Assembly: GCF_004348545.1 (NCBI RefSeq)
Contig: NZ_SMKL01000016.1
Coordinates: forward strand, 1 to 64,000
DNA from: Jiangella ureilytica
GTDB taxonomy: Bacteria > Actinomycetota > Actinomycetes > Jiangellales > Jiangellaceae
Reading direction: 5' to 3'
DNA: 64,000 nucleotides
Below, in pieces: positions 43,801-51,642 of this stretch. How positions within the stretch are numbered: the stretch's first letter is position 1; each line of letters starts with the position of its first letter. The notes beneath the pieces were generated by a model, which ran no database searches, had not been told where the DNA came from, and worked only from the letters and a program-made list of their open reading frames with translations. The position numbers and the translations under genes are program-made.

Positions 43801-45231
43801 CCGGCCCTCGCCGAACACGTTGTTGTCCTCGGCGGTGCCGCCGCACTCGTCGTTCGCGGTGTCGCGGGCGGTGCCGTCGAGCAGCTCGATGGTGCTCTCC
43901 ACGTCGCCGGCCAGCGCGGGCGCCGCCGACCACGCGAGCGCGACGGCGCCCGCCACGTGCGGTGCGGCCATCGACGTGCCGTCGGCGATCTCGTAACCCC
44001 CGCCCGGCCAGGCGGACCGGACGTCGACCCCGGGCGCGGAGAGGTTCGGCTTGATCTCGCCGTCCTGGCCGGTGCCACGGCCGGAGAACCCGGCGATCGT
44101 GTCCGTGACGTCGTAGGCGCCGACCGAGTAGTTGACGGTCCGGCTGCCCGGCGAGCTGGACGTCAGGCAGCGGGAGCCGAGGTTGCCGTTGGCCCAGACC
44201 GCGAAGATCCCCGAGGCCGCCCAGGCCCGGCTGATGTCCTCCATGAACGGGTCGGTCGACGGTGTCTGGCTGCCCCACGAGTTGTTGACGACGTGCGGCC
44301 GGCGGCTCGCGTCGGGGTGCTCACCGTGCGGGTCGGTGGGCTCGAGCAGCCACTGGCCCGATGCGATCAGGGCCTCGTCGGTGCAGCAGCCGTTGGTCGC
44401 GATCCAGCGCGCTCCGGGCGCCACCCCGATGGCGCTGCCGCCCGCGTCGTCGCCGGCCATGGTGCCCATGGTGTGGGTGCCGTGGCCGTTGTCGTCGCAC
44501 GGGGCCCCGCCGCAGACGCCCCGGGCGTCGAACCAGTTGTAGGCGTGGTCGACGGTGCCGTCGGCGCGGGCGCCGCGGTACTGGCCGGCCAGGGCCGGGT
44601 GGTCGTACTGGACGCCGGAGTCGATGCTCGCGACCGTGATGCCCTCGCCCGCGACGCCGTACTGCGCCCAGACGTCGTCGGCGTTGATGTTCGCGATGCC
44701 CCACTCGACGGCGGCGGCCGCGCGGGCGTGGGCGGCCGGCCGGGTGTCGGGGTCGGGCAACTCGTAGGCACGGGCCGGGTGGAGCGAGCCGACCTCCGGC
44801 TGCGCGGCCAGCTCGGCCGCGAGCTCGGCGGTGCCCGCCTGGATCCGGATGGCGTTGGTGGCCCAGAACGCCTCGTACGCGACGCCTTCCTCGTCGAGCC
44901 GTTCGCGGACGGCGGCCTGGCTGCTCTCGGCGGTCTGCCGCAGCGCGGCCGCCACCGCCGCGCCTCGCTCGGTCCAGTCCGCGACCGCCGCGGCCGCCGC
45001 CAGGTCGGCCTCGTCCTCGAACCGGACCCAGAGCTCGGCGGTGTCCTCGGCGGCCAGCTGACGACGCAGCTGCGCCTCGATGGGCGCCGGCGCGTCGGCG
45101 GCCGTCCCGGCCGCCGGGACGGCCGCCGGGACGGCCGCGGGAACCGCGGCCGTCGTCGGGACCGGGACGAACGCCGCCGCCAGCGCGAGCGCGCCCAGCA
45201 CGCCCAGCCCGGCCCGCACCCGCATGTTCAT
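40846..45231 (-). CDS. Secreted subtilisin-like protease with carboxypeptidase-regulatory and Kelch domains
   Basis: 1461 residues. A signal peptide and Ala/Pro repeat linker (to ~50) precede a propeptide (~50-150) and an S8 domain with Asp204 (ASIDSGVQ), His250 (NGHGTHTMGT) and Ser420 (DGTSMAAPHVAG). Then come two carboxypeptidase-regulatory-like beta sandwiches (~475-640), a jelly-roll/MAM-like part (~650-820), a third regulatory-like domain (~825-890), about five Kelch repeats (~1010-1270: FSVGGIGG, FYVTGG, YVVGGCDN, YCAGGI, IVAGGYDG) and a final beta sandwich. It is an extracellular endopeptidase; the accessory domains probably bind substrate or wall. A 12-bp GC repeat codes the linker. 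Confidence 0.9.
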   Translation of the reverse strand: MNMRVRAGLGVLGALALAAAFVPVPTTAAVPAAVPAAVPAAGTAADAPAPIEAQLRRQLAAEDTAELWVRFEDEADLAAAAAVADWTERGAAVAAALRQTAESSQAAVRERLDEEGVAYEAFWATNAIRIQAGTAELAAELAAQPEVGSLHPARAYELPDPDTRPAAHARAAAAVEWGIANINADDVWAQYGVAGEGITVASIDSGVQYDHPALAGQYRGARADGTVDHAYNWFDARGVCGGAPCDDNGHGTHTMGTMAGDDAGGSAIGVAPGARWIATNGCCTDEALIASGQWLLEPTDPHGEHPDASRRPHVVNNSWGSQTPSTDPFMEDISRAWAASGIFAVWANGNLGSRCLTSSSPGSRTVNYSVGAYDVTDTIAGFSGRGTGQDGEIKPNLSAPGVDVRSAWPGGGYEIADGTSMAAPHVAGAVALAWSAAPALAGDVESTIELLDGTARDTANDECGGTAEDNNVFGEGRLDALALLDSAPVGDTGTLVTTVTDAATGEPVPGALISITGPVERERTTGDDGSYTVPLRVGDYEVTATAFGYVPRSGSVTVTQDETATLELALTAQDTVTVSGRVTDGSGQGWPLHAEVTVDAMPGGTVHTDPETGRYAVEVPAGASYTLAVASEYPGYQPGAATVVAGDEDVTADIALARVAGRCTTPGYAYTYTGGGTDLDHGLPAGWTVADGNGSGEVWAFDDPYDKGNLTGGSEASASVQSPGLGVYVDTTLTTPVYDLSDDAAPVIGFRQALNQLGDVADVDLSLDGGVTWETVLRQTGVNTRGGVERTIPIPQAAGDPDVQVRFHYYDARFSSYSWQLDDVYVGSRECVPVEGGLVVGTVTDANTGTPLTGARVADAAAPLDPVESVDGFYALFAAGVTPVLTADADRYARGEHAVAVVAGGVTRHDIALAAGRLAVSGGIDTALELGASAEHTVTLTNTGTAPVAVELTERQGSSTILRPDGSSLGRADVAAAEGAEIVRVDGDASPLGFDPATDGATGGAAGSAGAGTPADGPWTDLADYPMPVLDNAVGELNGRIFSVGGIGGTGNLDWVSAGWTYDPATLRWEPIADLPQAREAAMGAVIGELFYVTGGRWSDQRPKSDTWAYDAHTDRWTALAAAPMPVYGAGRAVLDGQLYVVGGCDNNCGRDTVYRYDPPTDTWATLAPYPTSTSRQACAGIEGRVYCAGGIQRDGRISDHTYAYDPATDSWSRVADLPAARWGMAYTGASDELIVAGGYDGTAITNESWAYDPDTDAWLDLPAPANVLYRAGSTCGLNRVGGSDRTGFFPVTTVDQLPTYGDCRSADVSWLSVGDAPGVLEPGESADVTLHVTAGVAQPGTYEGGLWVREDTPYALDPVDVSLTVEVPRRWGALSGTVTGEACGSGGEDGPVSGAHVLIDGRGADATVRTDRDGRFLRWLDRSEMPLTLTTTADGYESDSRRVRPPAAGPSVVEVRLACP

Positions 45232-45427
45232 CGACCTGACCTCCCATGACGCCGACAGTGGCAGTGACCCTAGGGGCGGAAACGGGCGGATTCCGGGTCG
45301 GGATCAGGGCAGTTCACGGGCAATTGGAGGATGTCGTCCACAGCTTGTACGACGTGTTTGACGCGGCGGGCCGTGCGGGGTCACGATGAACCGCACATCC
45401 GGCATAGCGGACATCCCGGAGGCGCGT

Positions 45428-46246
45428 GTGCAGACCGAGTCGCTGCTCGAAGAGCTGGGCCTCACCAAGACCGAGGCGCGTGTCTACCTGTGTCTGCTCG
45501 AGCAGTCACCGCTGGCCGCCGGCACCATCGCCGACATCACCGGCACCTCGCGCAGCAGTGTCTACCTCATCCTGCGGTCGCTGGTCGACAAGGGCCTGGT
45601 CGACGCCGGCGCGGGCTACAGCAGCAGGTTCGCGCCGTCGGCACCCGATGTCGCGTTCGCGGGGCTGCTCGAGCGCGACCGCGAGGAGCTGCGCGAGCGC
45701 GAGCGCAACGTCGAGACGGCGCTGCCCGAGCTCATGCGGCGGTTCGGCTCCCATGCCGGCGGCGACGGCGAGCTGGTCGAGATCCTGCGCACGCCCAAGC
45801 TCGTCGGCGACCGCTTCGACCGGCTGCACGCCGCGGCCGAAGAGAGCATCGACATCGTGGTGCGCCGGCCGGTCCAGGTCGGCGGCTCCAACCAGCCCGA
45901 GCTGGACGCGCTGGCCCGCGGGGTCCGGGCGCGCGCCATCTACGACCACGGCCTCATGCACCACCCGGCCGTCGCCGACAACATCGGGGCCTGGATCGCC
46001 GCCGGTGAAGAGGCCCGCGTCTACCACAGCGACCTGCCCATGAAGTTCGCCGTGTTCGACTCCCACACCGTGCTGATGCCGCTGTTCGCCTCCGGCGTCG
46101 GCGGCGTGGTCGCGCTCATCGTGCGCAGCCGCGAGCTGGCCGGGGCGCTCGGGCTGCTCTTCGACACCCTCTGGTCGGCGTCGGTGACGGTCGAGCCGGT
46201 TCGCGAGCCGGTGATCGAGACGATGGGCGGCGGCCATGCCCAGTGA
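45428..46246 (+). CDS. TrmB-family regulator
   Basis: 272 residues from GTG 45428, which has GGAGG 5 nt upstream; the ATG at 45386 would give 286. An N-terminal winged helix (LLEELGLTKTEARVYLCLLEQSPLAAGTIADITGTSRSSVYLILRSLVDKGLV) is joined by a coiled helix (ERDREELRERERNVETALPEL) to a PLD-like sensor domain (VEILRTPKLVGDRFDRLHAAAEESIDIVVR). The family senses sugars or stress. It diverges from the big subtilase gene and overlaps the next regulator by 11 bp, so both may control the protease. Confidence 0.85.
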   Translation: MQTESLLEELGLTKTEARVYLCLLEQSPLAAGTIADITGTSRSSVYLILRSLVDKGLVDAGAGYSSRFAPSAPDVAFAGLLERDREELRERERNVETALPELMRRFGSHAGGDGELVEILRTPKLVGDRFDRLHAAAEESIDIVVRRPVQVGGSNQPELDALARGVRARAIYDHGLMHHPAVADNIGAWIAAGEEARVYHSDLPMKFAVFDSHTVLMPLFASGVGGVVALIVRSRELAGALGLLFDTLWSASVTVEPVREPVIETMGGGHAQ

Positions 46247-46766
46247 CCCGGCACCGGTGGTCGTGTGCATCACCAGCTCCCCGGCCGAGCGGGCGCGACT
46301 CGCGGGCCAGTTCGACGGCGCCGGCATCCTCGTGCTCGCGCCCGACGCCGGCAGCGCCGGCAGTTTCCTGCGCCGGCTGGCCGGAAGTGCCGCCGCCGTG
46401 CCGGTCCGCTCGCCGTCGCCGCCGCCGCCCGACGAGGTGGTGCGGGTCGGCGGCCTCGCCCTCCACCTCTCCCGGCACGAGGCCACCTGGCACGGCCGCG
46501 GACTGGCTCTGACGCCGTACGAGTTCAAGGTGCTCGGCTGCCTGGCGGGCCGCCCCGGCCAGGTCTGGACCTACCAGCAGCTGCACGAACACGCCTGGGG
46601 CGGCACCTACATCGCCGGCCCGGCAGCGGTGCAGTCGGTCATCAAGCGGCTGCGGGCCAAGCTCCGCGAGGTCGGCGCCTCCGTGAGCATCCGCGCCACC
46701 CGCGGGGTCGGCTTCCGCCTCGACGGCGGACCGGAGCTCTCGCTCGTCCGGCCCGCCGCCCGCTGA
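46236..46766 (+). CDS. OmpR/PhoB-type DNA-binding protein with a degenerate receiver
   Basis: 176 residues. The last 95 are a winged helix of response-regulator type (LALTPYEFKVLGCLAGRPGQVWTYQQLHEHAWGGTYIAGPAAVQSVIKRLRAKLREVGASVSIRATRGVGFRL). The first 60 (VVVCITSSPAERARLAGQFDGAGILVLAPDAGS) look like a shortened receiver without the phospho-acceptor Asp. It has no cognate kinase nearby and overlaps the TrmB gene by 11 bp, so it is probably an orphan regulator acting with it. Confidence 0.85.
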   Translation: MPSDPAPVVVCITSSPAERARLAGQFDGAGILVLAPDAGSAGSFLRRLAGSAAAVPVRSPSPPPPDEVVRVGGLALHLSRHEATWHGRGLALTPYEFKVLGCLAGRPGQVWTYQQLHEHAWGGTYIAGPAAVQSVIKRLRAKLREVGASVSIRATRGVGFRLDGGPELSLVRPAAR

Positions 46767-46805
46767 CGCCGCCGCTCGCCGTCACCCGTCGGCTGTCGAG
46801 CGATC

Positions 46806-48083
<1,278 letters not shown>

Positions 48084-48123
48084 GGCGAGAGCCACATCCC
48101 CTCGATGTGTCGGTGTCTTCCGG

Positions 48124-48222
48124 GGCACCCAGGCGCGCGGTGCCACGGACGTCTGCTCCCCGGTGGTCGGTTCCACCCGTGCCCGGTCTCCCGGGCCGTT
48201 GCGCCAGTCGCGACGGGCATCA
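48124..48222 (-). promoter_or_regulatory. ZTP (pfl) riboswitch before glyA
   Basis: Read on the minus strand, the RNA has the hallmark order of the pfl motif: GTCGCGACTGGCG in the first half, GTGGAACC then CCACCGGGGAGC, and a final CCGCGCGCCTGGG, with a variable hairpin (CCCGGGAGACCGGG) between. The 3' end is 40 nt from the glyA ATG. A short stem CACATC/GATGTG with the GAGGGG ribosome site in its loop follows and may be the expression platform. ZTP/ZMP signals 10-formyl-THF shortage and turns glyA on. Confidence 0.93.
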
Positions 48223-48921
48223 CTCTAACGGTTCTCCGGGCGCCTCGGGCGCCGCGTGGCCGGACCAGTGCGCCACCGCCATCTCCGCCTCCAGCCGCCA
48301 GCCGAGGCGCTCGTAGAGCTTGCGCCCGTCGGCCGACGCGACCAGCAGCCCGGTCCGCGCGCCCCGCTCGCGGGCCGCCGCCGTCAGCGCCCCCATGACG
48401 ACGGAGCCGAGCCCGCGCCGGCGGTGCGCGGGGACGGTGAAGATGCGGTCGGCGACGGCGTCGGCGTCGCCCGCGCCGGCGACGGCCAGGTGGCCCTTGG
48501 CCGCGAGCGCGCGCGGGTCGCCGCCGGCCGTCACGACCTCGGCGACCAGGACCGGCGGCCGGCCGCTGAGCCACACCTCGTAGCCGTCCGGCGCGGCCGG
48601 CCCGAGCTGGTCGTCGAGCGCGCGCGACATCAGCCACTCCGGCGGGTGCAGCTCGAACCCGGCGGCGACGGCGGCGGCCTCGGTCCGCGCGCGGTCACTG
48701 GTGGGCGCCGTGAGCCAGCGGCTCGGCCCGCCGATCCGCGCGGCCACGTCGGCGTAGAGGTCCGGGTCGTCGCTGAGCAGGATCGTCTCGGTGATGCGGT
48801 CCGGCAGCCCGATGCGCACCGTCACGACGTCGCCGTCGACGCTGCTGCGGTAGTCGCGCGCCGTCACCCAGCCCGCGTGCCAGCGCAGCACCACGTCGCG
48901 CAGGTCCCCGTCCTCGCTCAC
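48220..48921 (-). CDS. GNAT-family N-acetyltransferase
   Basis: 233 residues from GTG 48921, which has AGGAGG 4-5 nt upstream. The acetyl-CoA loop is visible as DRIFTVPAHRRRGLGSVVMGALTAAARERGAR, and the end has GLLVASADGRKLYERLGWRLEAEM. The N-terminal 100 residues are a variable substrate-binding extension. It should acetylate an amine of a small molecule or protein; substrate unknown. It lies 2-3 nt before the riboswitch and 30 bp from the divergent GDPD gene. It probably shares a promoter with glyA through readthrough. Confidence 0.85.
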   Translation of the reverse strand: MSEDGDLRDVVLRWHAGWVTARDYRSSVDGDVVTVRIGLPDRITETILLSDDPDLYADVAARIGGPSRWLTAPTSDRARTEAAAVAAGFELHPPEWLMSRALDDQLGPAAPDGYEVWLSGRPPVLVAEVVTAGGDPRALAAKGHLAVAGAGDADAVADRIFTVPAHRRRGLGSVVMGALTAAARERGARTGLLVASADGRKLYERLGWRLEAEMAVAHWSGHAAPEAPGEPLE

Positions 48922-48951
48922 ACCGCCTCCTGTGCCGGTTAGCCTGGCCCC

Positions 48952-49737
48952 GTGCCCGGACCTCATCCGTATCTCGACCGTCCGGGCCCGCTCGCGCTGG
49001 CCCACCGGGGATTCTCCCTCGACGGTCTCGAGAACAGCATGGCCGCCTTCGCCGCAGCCGTGGATCTCGGCTACGGGTACGTCGAGACCGACGTCCACGC
49101 CACGGCCGACGGCGTGGCCGTCGCCCTGCACGACGCCACGCTGGATCGCGTCACCGATCGCACCGGCGCCGTCGCCGCCCTCCCCTGGGCCGAGGTGCGC
49201 CGCGCGCTGATCGGCGGGGTCGAGCCGGTGCCGGCGCTCGAGGACGTGCTGGGCAGCTGGCCGGACCTGCGGGTGAACATCGACGTGAAGTCCGCCGGCG
49301 CCGTCGTGCCGCTGGCCCGGGTGCTCGACCGCACCCGCGCCCACGACCGGGTGTGCGTCGCCTCGTTCTCCGACGCGCGCCGCCGGGCCGTGGTGCGCCG
49401 GGTGGCCTCGCCGGTCGCCACGTCGGCCGGCCAGGCGCTGATCGCGGCCTTCGTGGGGGCGGCGTCCACCCCCGGCGCGCGCCGGTTCGCCGCCTCCGTC
49501 CTGCGCGGGGTCGACTGCCTGCAGGTGCCGGCGACGTTCCGGGGCCGGACGGTGGTGACGACGGCGACCGTGGCGGCCGCGCACGCCGCGGGCCGGCAGG
49601 TGCACGTCTGGACGGTGAACGAGCCGGCCGAGATGCGCCGGCTGCTCGACCTCGGCGTCGACGGGATCATCACCGACCGCGCCGACCTGCTCCGCGACGT
49701 CCTCGAGTCGCGCGGCCAGTGGGACCCGCCGAGCTGA
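48952..49737 (+). CDS. Glycerophosphodiester phosphodiesterase
   Basis: 261 residues, GDPD barrel: LALAHRGFSLDGLENSMAAFAAAVDLGYGYVETDVHATADGVAVALHDATLDRVT with the catalytic HR and metal-binding Glu/Asp, then VNIDVKS and VHVWTVNEPAEMRRLLDLGVDGIITDRADL. It hydrolyses glycerophosphodiesters to glycerol 3-phosphate and an alcohol. There is no signal peptide, so it is cytosolic. TAGCCT lies 6 nt before the GTG, so the message is probably leaderless. It abuts the SHOCT gene stop to stop. Confidence 0.92.
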   Translation: MPGPHPYLDRPGPLALAHRGFSLDGLENSMAAFAAAVDLGYGYVETDVHATADGVAVALHDATLDRVTDRTGAVAALPWAEVRRALIGGVEPVPALEDVLGSWPDLRVNIDVKSAGAVVPLARVLDRTRAHDRVCVASFSDARRRAVVRRVASPVATSAGQALIAAFVGAASTPGARRFAASVLRGVDCLQVPATFRGRTVVTTATVAAAHAAGRQVHVWTVNEPAEMRRLLDLGVDGIITDRADLLRDVLESRGQWDPPS

Positions 49738-49965
49738 TCAGAGCCGGCGCAGCAGCTCGGCCTTCTTCGCGGCGAACTCCTCGTCGGTGAGGATCCCGTC
49801 GCCGTGCAGCTCGCCCAGCCGGCGGATCTGCTCGATGATCCCGTCCGCGGCCGGCAGGGCCGGCGGGGCCGCCGCGGCTGGTCCGGGGGCGGCGAGGCGC
49901 TCGCGCAGCCGCTCGGTCAGTTCGCGGCCGTCGTCCTTGTGCACGTTGGTGACCTCCGCCTTCAC
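49738..49965 (-). CDS. SHOCT-domain small protein (possibly the 3' half of a frameshifted gene)
   Basis: 75 residues from a GTG at 49965. The C-terminus is a SHOCT domain (IIEQIRRLGELHGDGILTDEEFAAKKAELLRRL), a short helical pair that mediates oligomerisation. An upstream open frame (49962-50084, MTIDDEDDLRSDIAAAKALM) ends in a stop overlapping this GTG by 4 bp. Its last codons run into the wrong frame: the other frame reads TVVVHAFGVKAEVTN and joins smoothly if one base is added near 50000. The gene may be a broken 114-115 residue protein or two coupled genes. Confidence 0.75.
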   Translation of the reverse strand: MKAEVTNVHKDDGRELTERLRERLAAPGPAAAAPPALPAADGIIEQIRRLGELHGDGILTDEEFAAKKAELLRRL

Positions 49966-50120
49966 GCCGAAGGCGTGGACGACGACGGTCCCGCTCGCTC
50001 GCGGCCGCCGCCGGACGTCAGCCGCATGAGCGCTTTCGCCGCAGCGATGTCGGACCGCAGGTCGTCCTCGTCGTCGATGGTCATGGCCCCCCTCACGACG
50101 CGCTCACGTCGTCGCGAAGC

Positions 50121-51071
50121 CTAGCCGCGGTCGAGGTCGGCCAGGACGTCGGCGAACCACTCGATGCCGGCGACGGAGCTCGGGTCCAGCCAGACCTGGA
50201 TGTGCGACACGCCGGCCGCGGCGTACCCGCGCAGCGTCTCGGCCACCTGGGTCGGCTCGCCACGGATCGCGCGCCCGCGCCCGGACCGGTACAGCTCGCT
50301 GCCCGGGTGCGAGGCGACGTCGGGCAGGTCGACCTGCAGTGCTGCCGAACGCCGCAGCGTGGCCGGGTCGCGGCCGGCGGCGGCACACGCCTCGTCGCCG
50401 CGCGGGCTCACCTCGGCCAGCTCCTCGACGCTCTGGCGCCACGGGATGTTCCACTCGTCGGCGTAGGCGGCGACCAGGCGCAGCATCCGGGGCCGCAGGG
50501 CGCCGACCATGATCGGCGGGCCTTCGGGGCGCGGCCCGCGCGGGCGCAGCTCGCAGTCGCGGATCGTGTGGAAGCGGCCCTGGTGATCGATGCGGCCGGT
50601 GCGCAGGAGGGTGTGGATGATGCCGATCTCCTCCTCGAACCGGCTCACCCGGTGCTCCCAGCTGTCGTAGCCGAACGCCGGGAACTCGGGCCCGTGCGAG
50701 CCCGCGCCGAGGCCGAGGATCACCCGTCCGCCGCTGATCTCCTCGACGGCGTCGACCGCCTTGGCGAACATCGCCGGGTTGCGCCACGGCGTGACGGTGA
50801 CCAGCGTGCCGAGCTCGACCCGGCGGGTCACCGCCGCGAGCGCCGCCATGAGCGACCAGCACTCCGTCACGCCGAGCTGCGGGGTGTCGGGGAACCGGTA
50901 CAGCAGGTGGTCGGCGAGCCAGAGCGAGTCGAAGCCGGCATCCTCGGCCGCGATGGCGAGGGCGGCGAGGTCGGCCCAGCGGGCGGTGCCACCGAGGTAG
51001 GAGCCCTCGAGGTGCGGCAGCAGCAGCCCGACCTGCACCGGCCGGCGTCGCGCCGGGTCCCGGTCAGGCAC
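50121..51071 (-). CDS. LLM-class F420-dependent oxidoreductase
   Basis: 316 residues of the luciferase-like monooxygenase barrel: VGLLLPHLEGSYLGGTARWADLAALAIAAEDAGFDSLWLADHLLYR, TPWRNPAMFAKAVDAVEEISGGRVILGLGAGSHGPEFPAFG and PPIMVGALRPRMLRLVAAYADEWNI. This actinobacterial subgroup uses coenzyme F420. It should transfer hydride to or from a small organic substrate, unknown here. The last 8 bp of the def gene overlap its start, so the two share a transcript. Confidence 0.88.
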   Translation of the reverse strand: MPDRDPARRRPVQVGLLLPHLEGSYLGGTARWADLAALAIAAEDAGFDSLWLADHLLYRFPDTPQLGVTECWSLMAALAAVTRRVELGTLVTVTPWRNPAMFAKAVDAVEEISGGRVILGLGAGSHGPEFPAFGYDSWEHRVSRFEEEIGIIHTLLRTGRIDHQGRFHTIRDCELRPRGPRPEGPPIMVGALRPRMLRLVAAYADEWNIPWRQSVEELAEVSPRGDEACAAAGRDPATLRRSAALQVDLPDVASHPGSELYRSGRGRAIRGEPTQVAETLRGYAAAGVSHIQVWLDPSSVAGIEWFADVLADLDRG

Positions 51072-51558
51072 TGAACCAGGCCGTGCGGCGGATCTCGCGC
51101 ATGGCGCCCCGGCGGATCGACGGCTCGAGTCGGTGGATGTAGACGATGCCGTCGACGTGGTCGGTCTCGTGCTGCAGGCAGCGGGCCAGTTCGCCCTCGC
51201 CCTCGACCCGCACCGGCTCGCCGTCGGCGTCGAAGCCCTCGACGGCGGCCCAGGCGGCCCGCGGCGTCGGGAACCAGAGGCCGGGCACCGACAGGCACCC
51301 TTCCTCGCCGCCCTGCTCCCCCTCGGTCGCGACCAGGGTGGGGTTGAACACGACGCCTCGCTGCCCCTCGAGGTCGTACGAGAACGCCCGCAGCGGCACG
51401 CCGATCTGCGGCGCCGCCACGCCCGCCCGCCCGGGCAGGTCGAGCGTGTCGAGCAGGTCCTGGGCCAGCGCGCGGCTCGCCTCGCCGAACTCCTTGACCG
51501 GATCGGCCACCGTCCGCAACACCGGGTCGCCGTAGAGGCGGATCTCCCGCACCGTCAC
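51064..51558 (-). CDS. def: Peptide deformylase
   Basis: 164 residues from GTG 51558, preceded by GAGGAG. All three deformylase motifs are present: GVAAPQIGVP, EEGCLSVPGLW (metal-binding Cys) and CLQHETDHVDGIVYI (metal-binding His pair). It removes formyl groups from new proteins. It overlaps the LLM gene start by 8 bp. A second copy is often found in actinobacteria; which is the essential one cannot be told from here. Confidence 0.94.
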   Translation of the reverse strand: MTVREIRLYGDPVLRTVADPVKEFGEASRALAQDLLDTLDLPGRAGVAAPQIGVPLRAFSYDLEGQRGVVFNPTLVATEGEQGGEEGCLSVPGLWFPTPRAAWAAVEGFDADGEPVRVEGEGELARCLQHETDHVDGIVYIHRLEPSIRRGAMREIRRTAWFSA

Positions 51559-51642
51559 CGTCGTCGTCTCCTCATCACTCGTTCATCGTCGAGCCATCGT
51601 GTCGTCTGGCCACGACGGCCCCGCACCCGGTAGCGTCCGCGC

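Noticed and set aside
45080-45170. Tandem GCC/GGGACG repeats as a mobile element end
   Set aside because: They code the Ala/Pro linker of the subtilase in frame; no transposase or inverted terminal repeats nearby.
40804-45249. A 1481-codon plus-strand open frame opposite the subtilase gene, and an 1119-codon second minus frame inside it
   Set aside because: Very high G+C leaves antisense frames free of stops. The products are Arg/Gly/Val-rich without domains, and the subtilase frame has signal peptide, triad and repeats.
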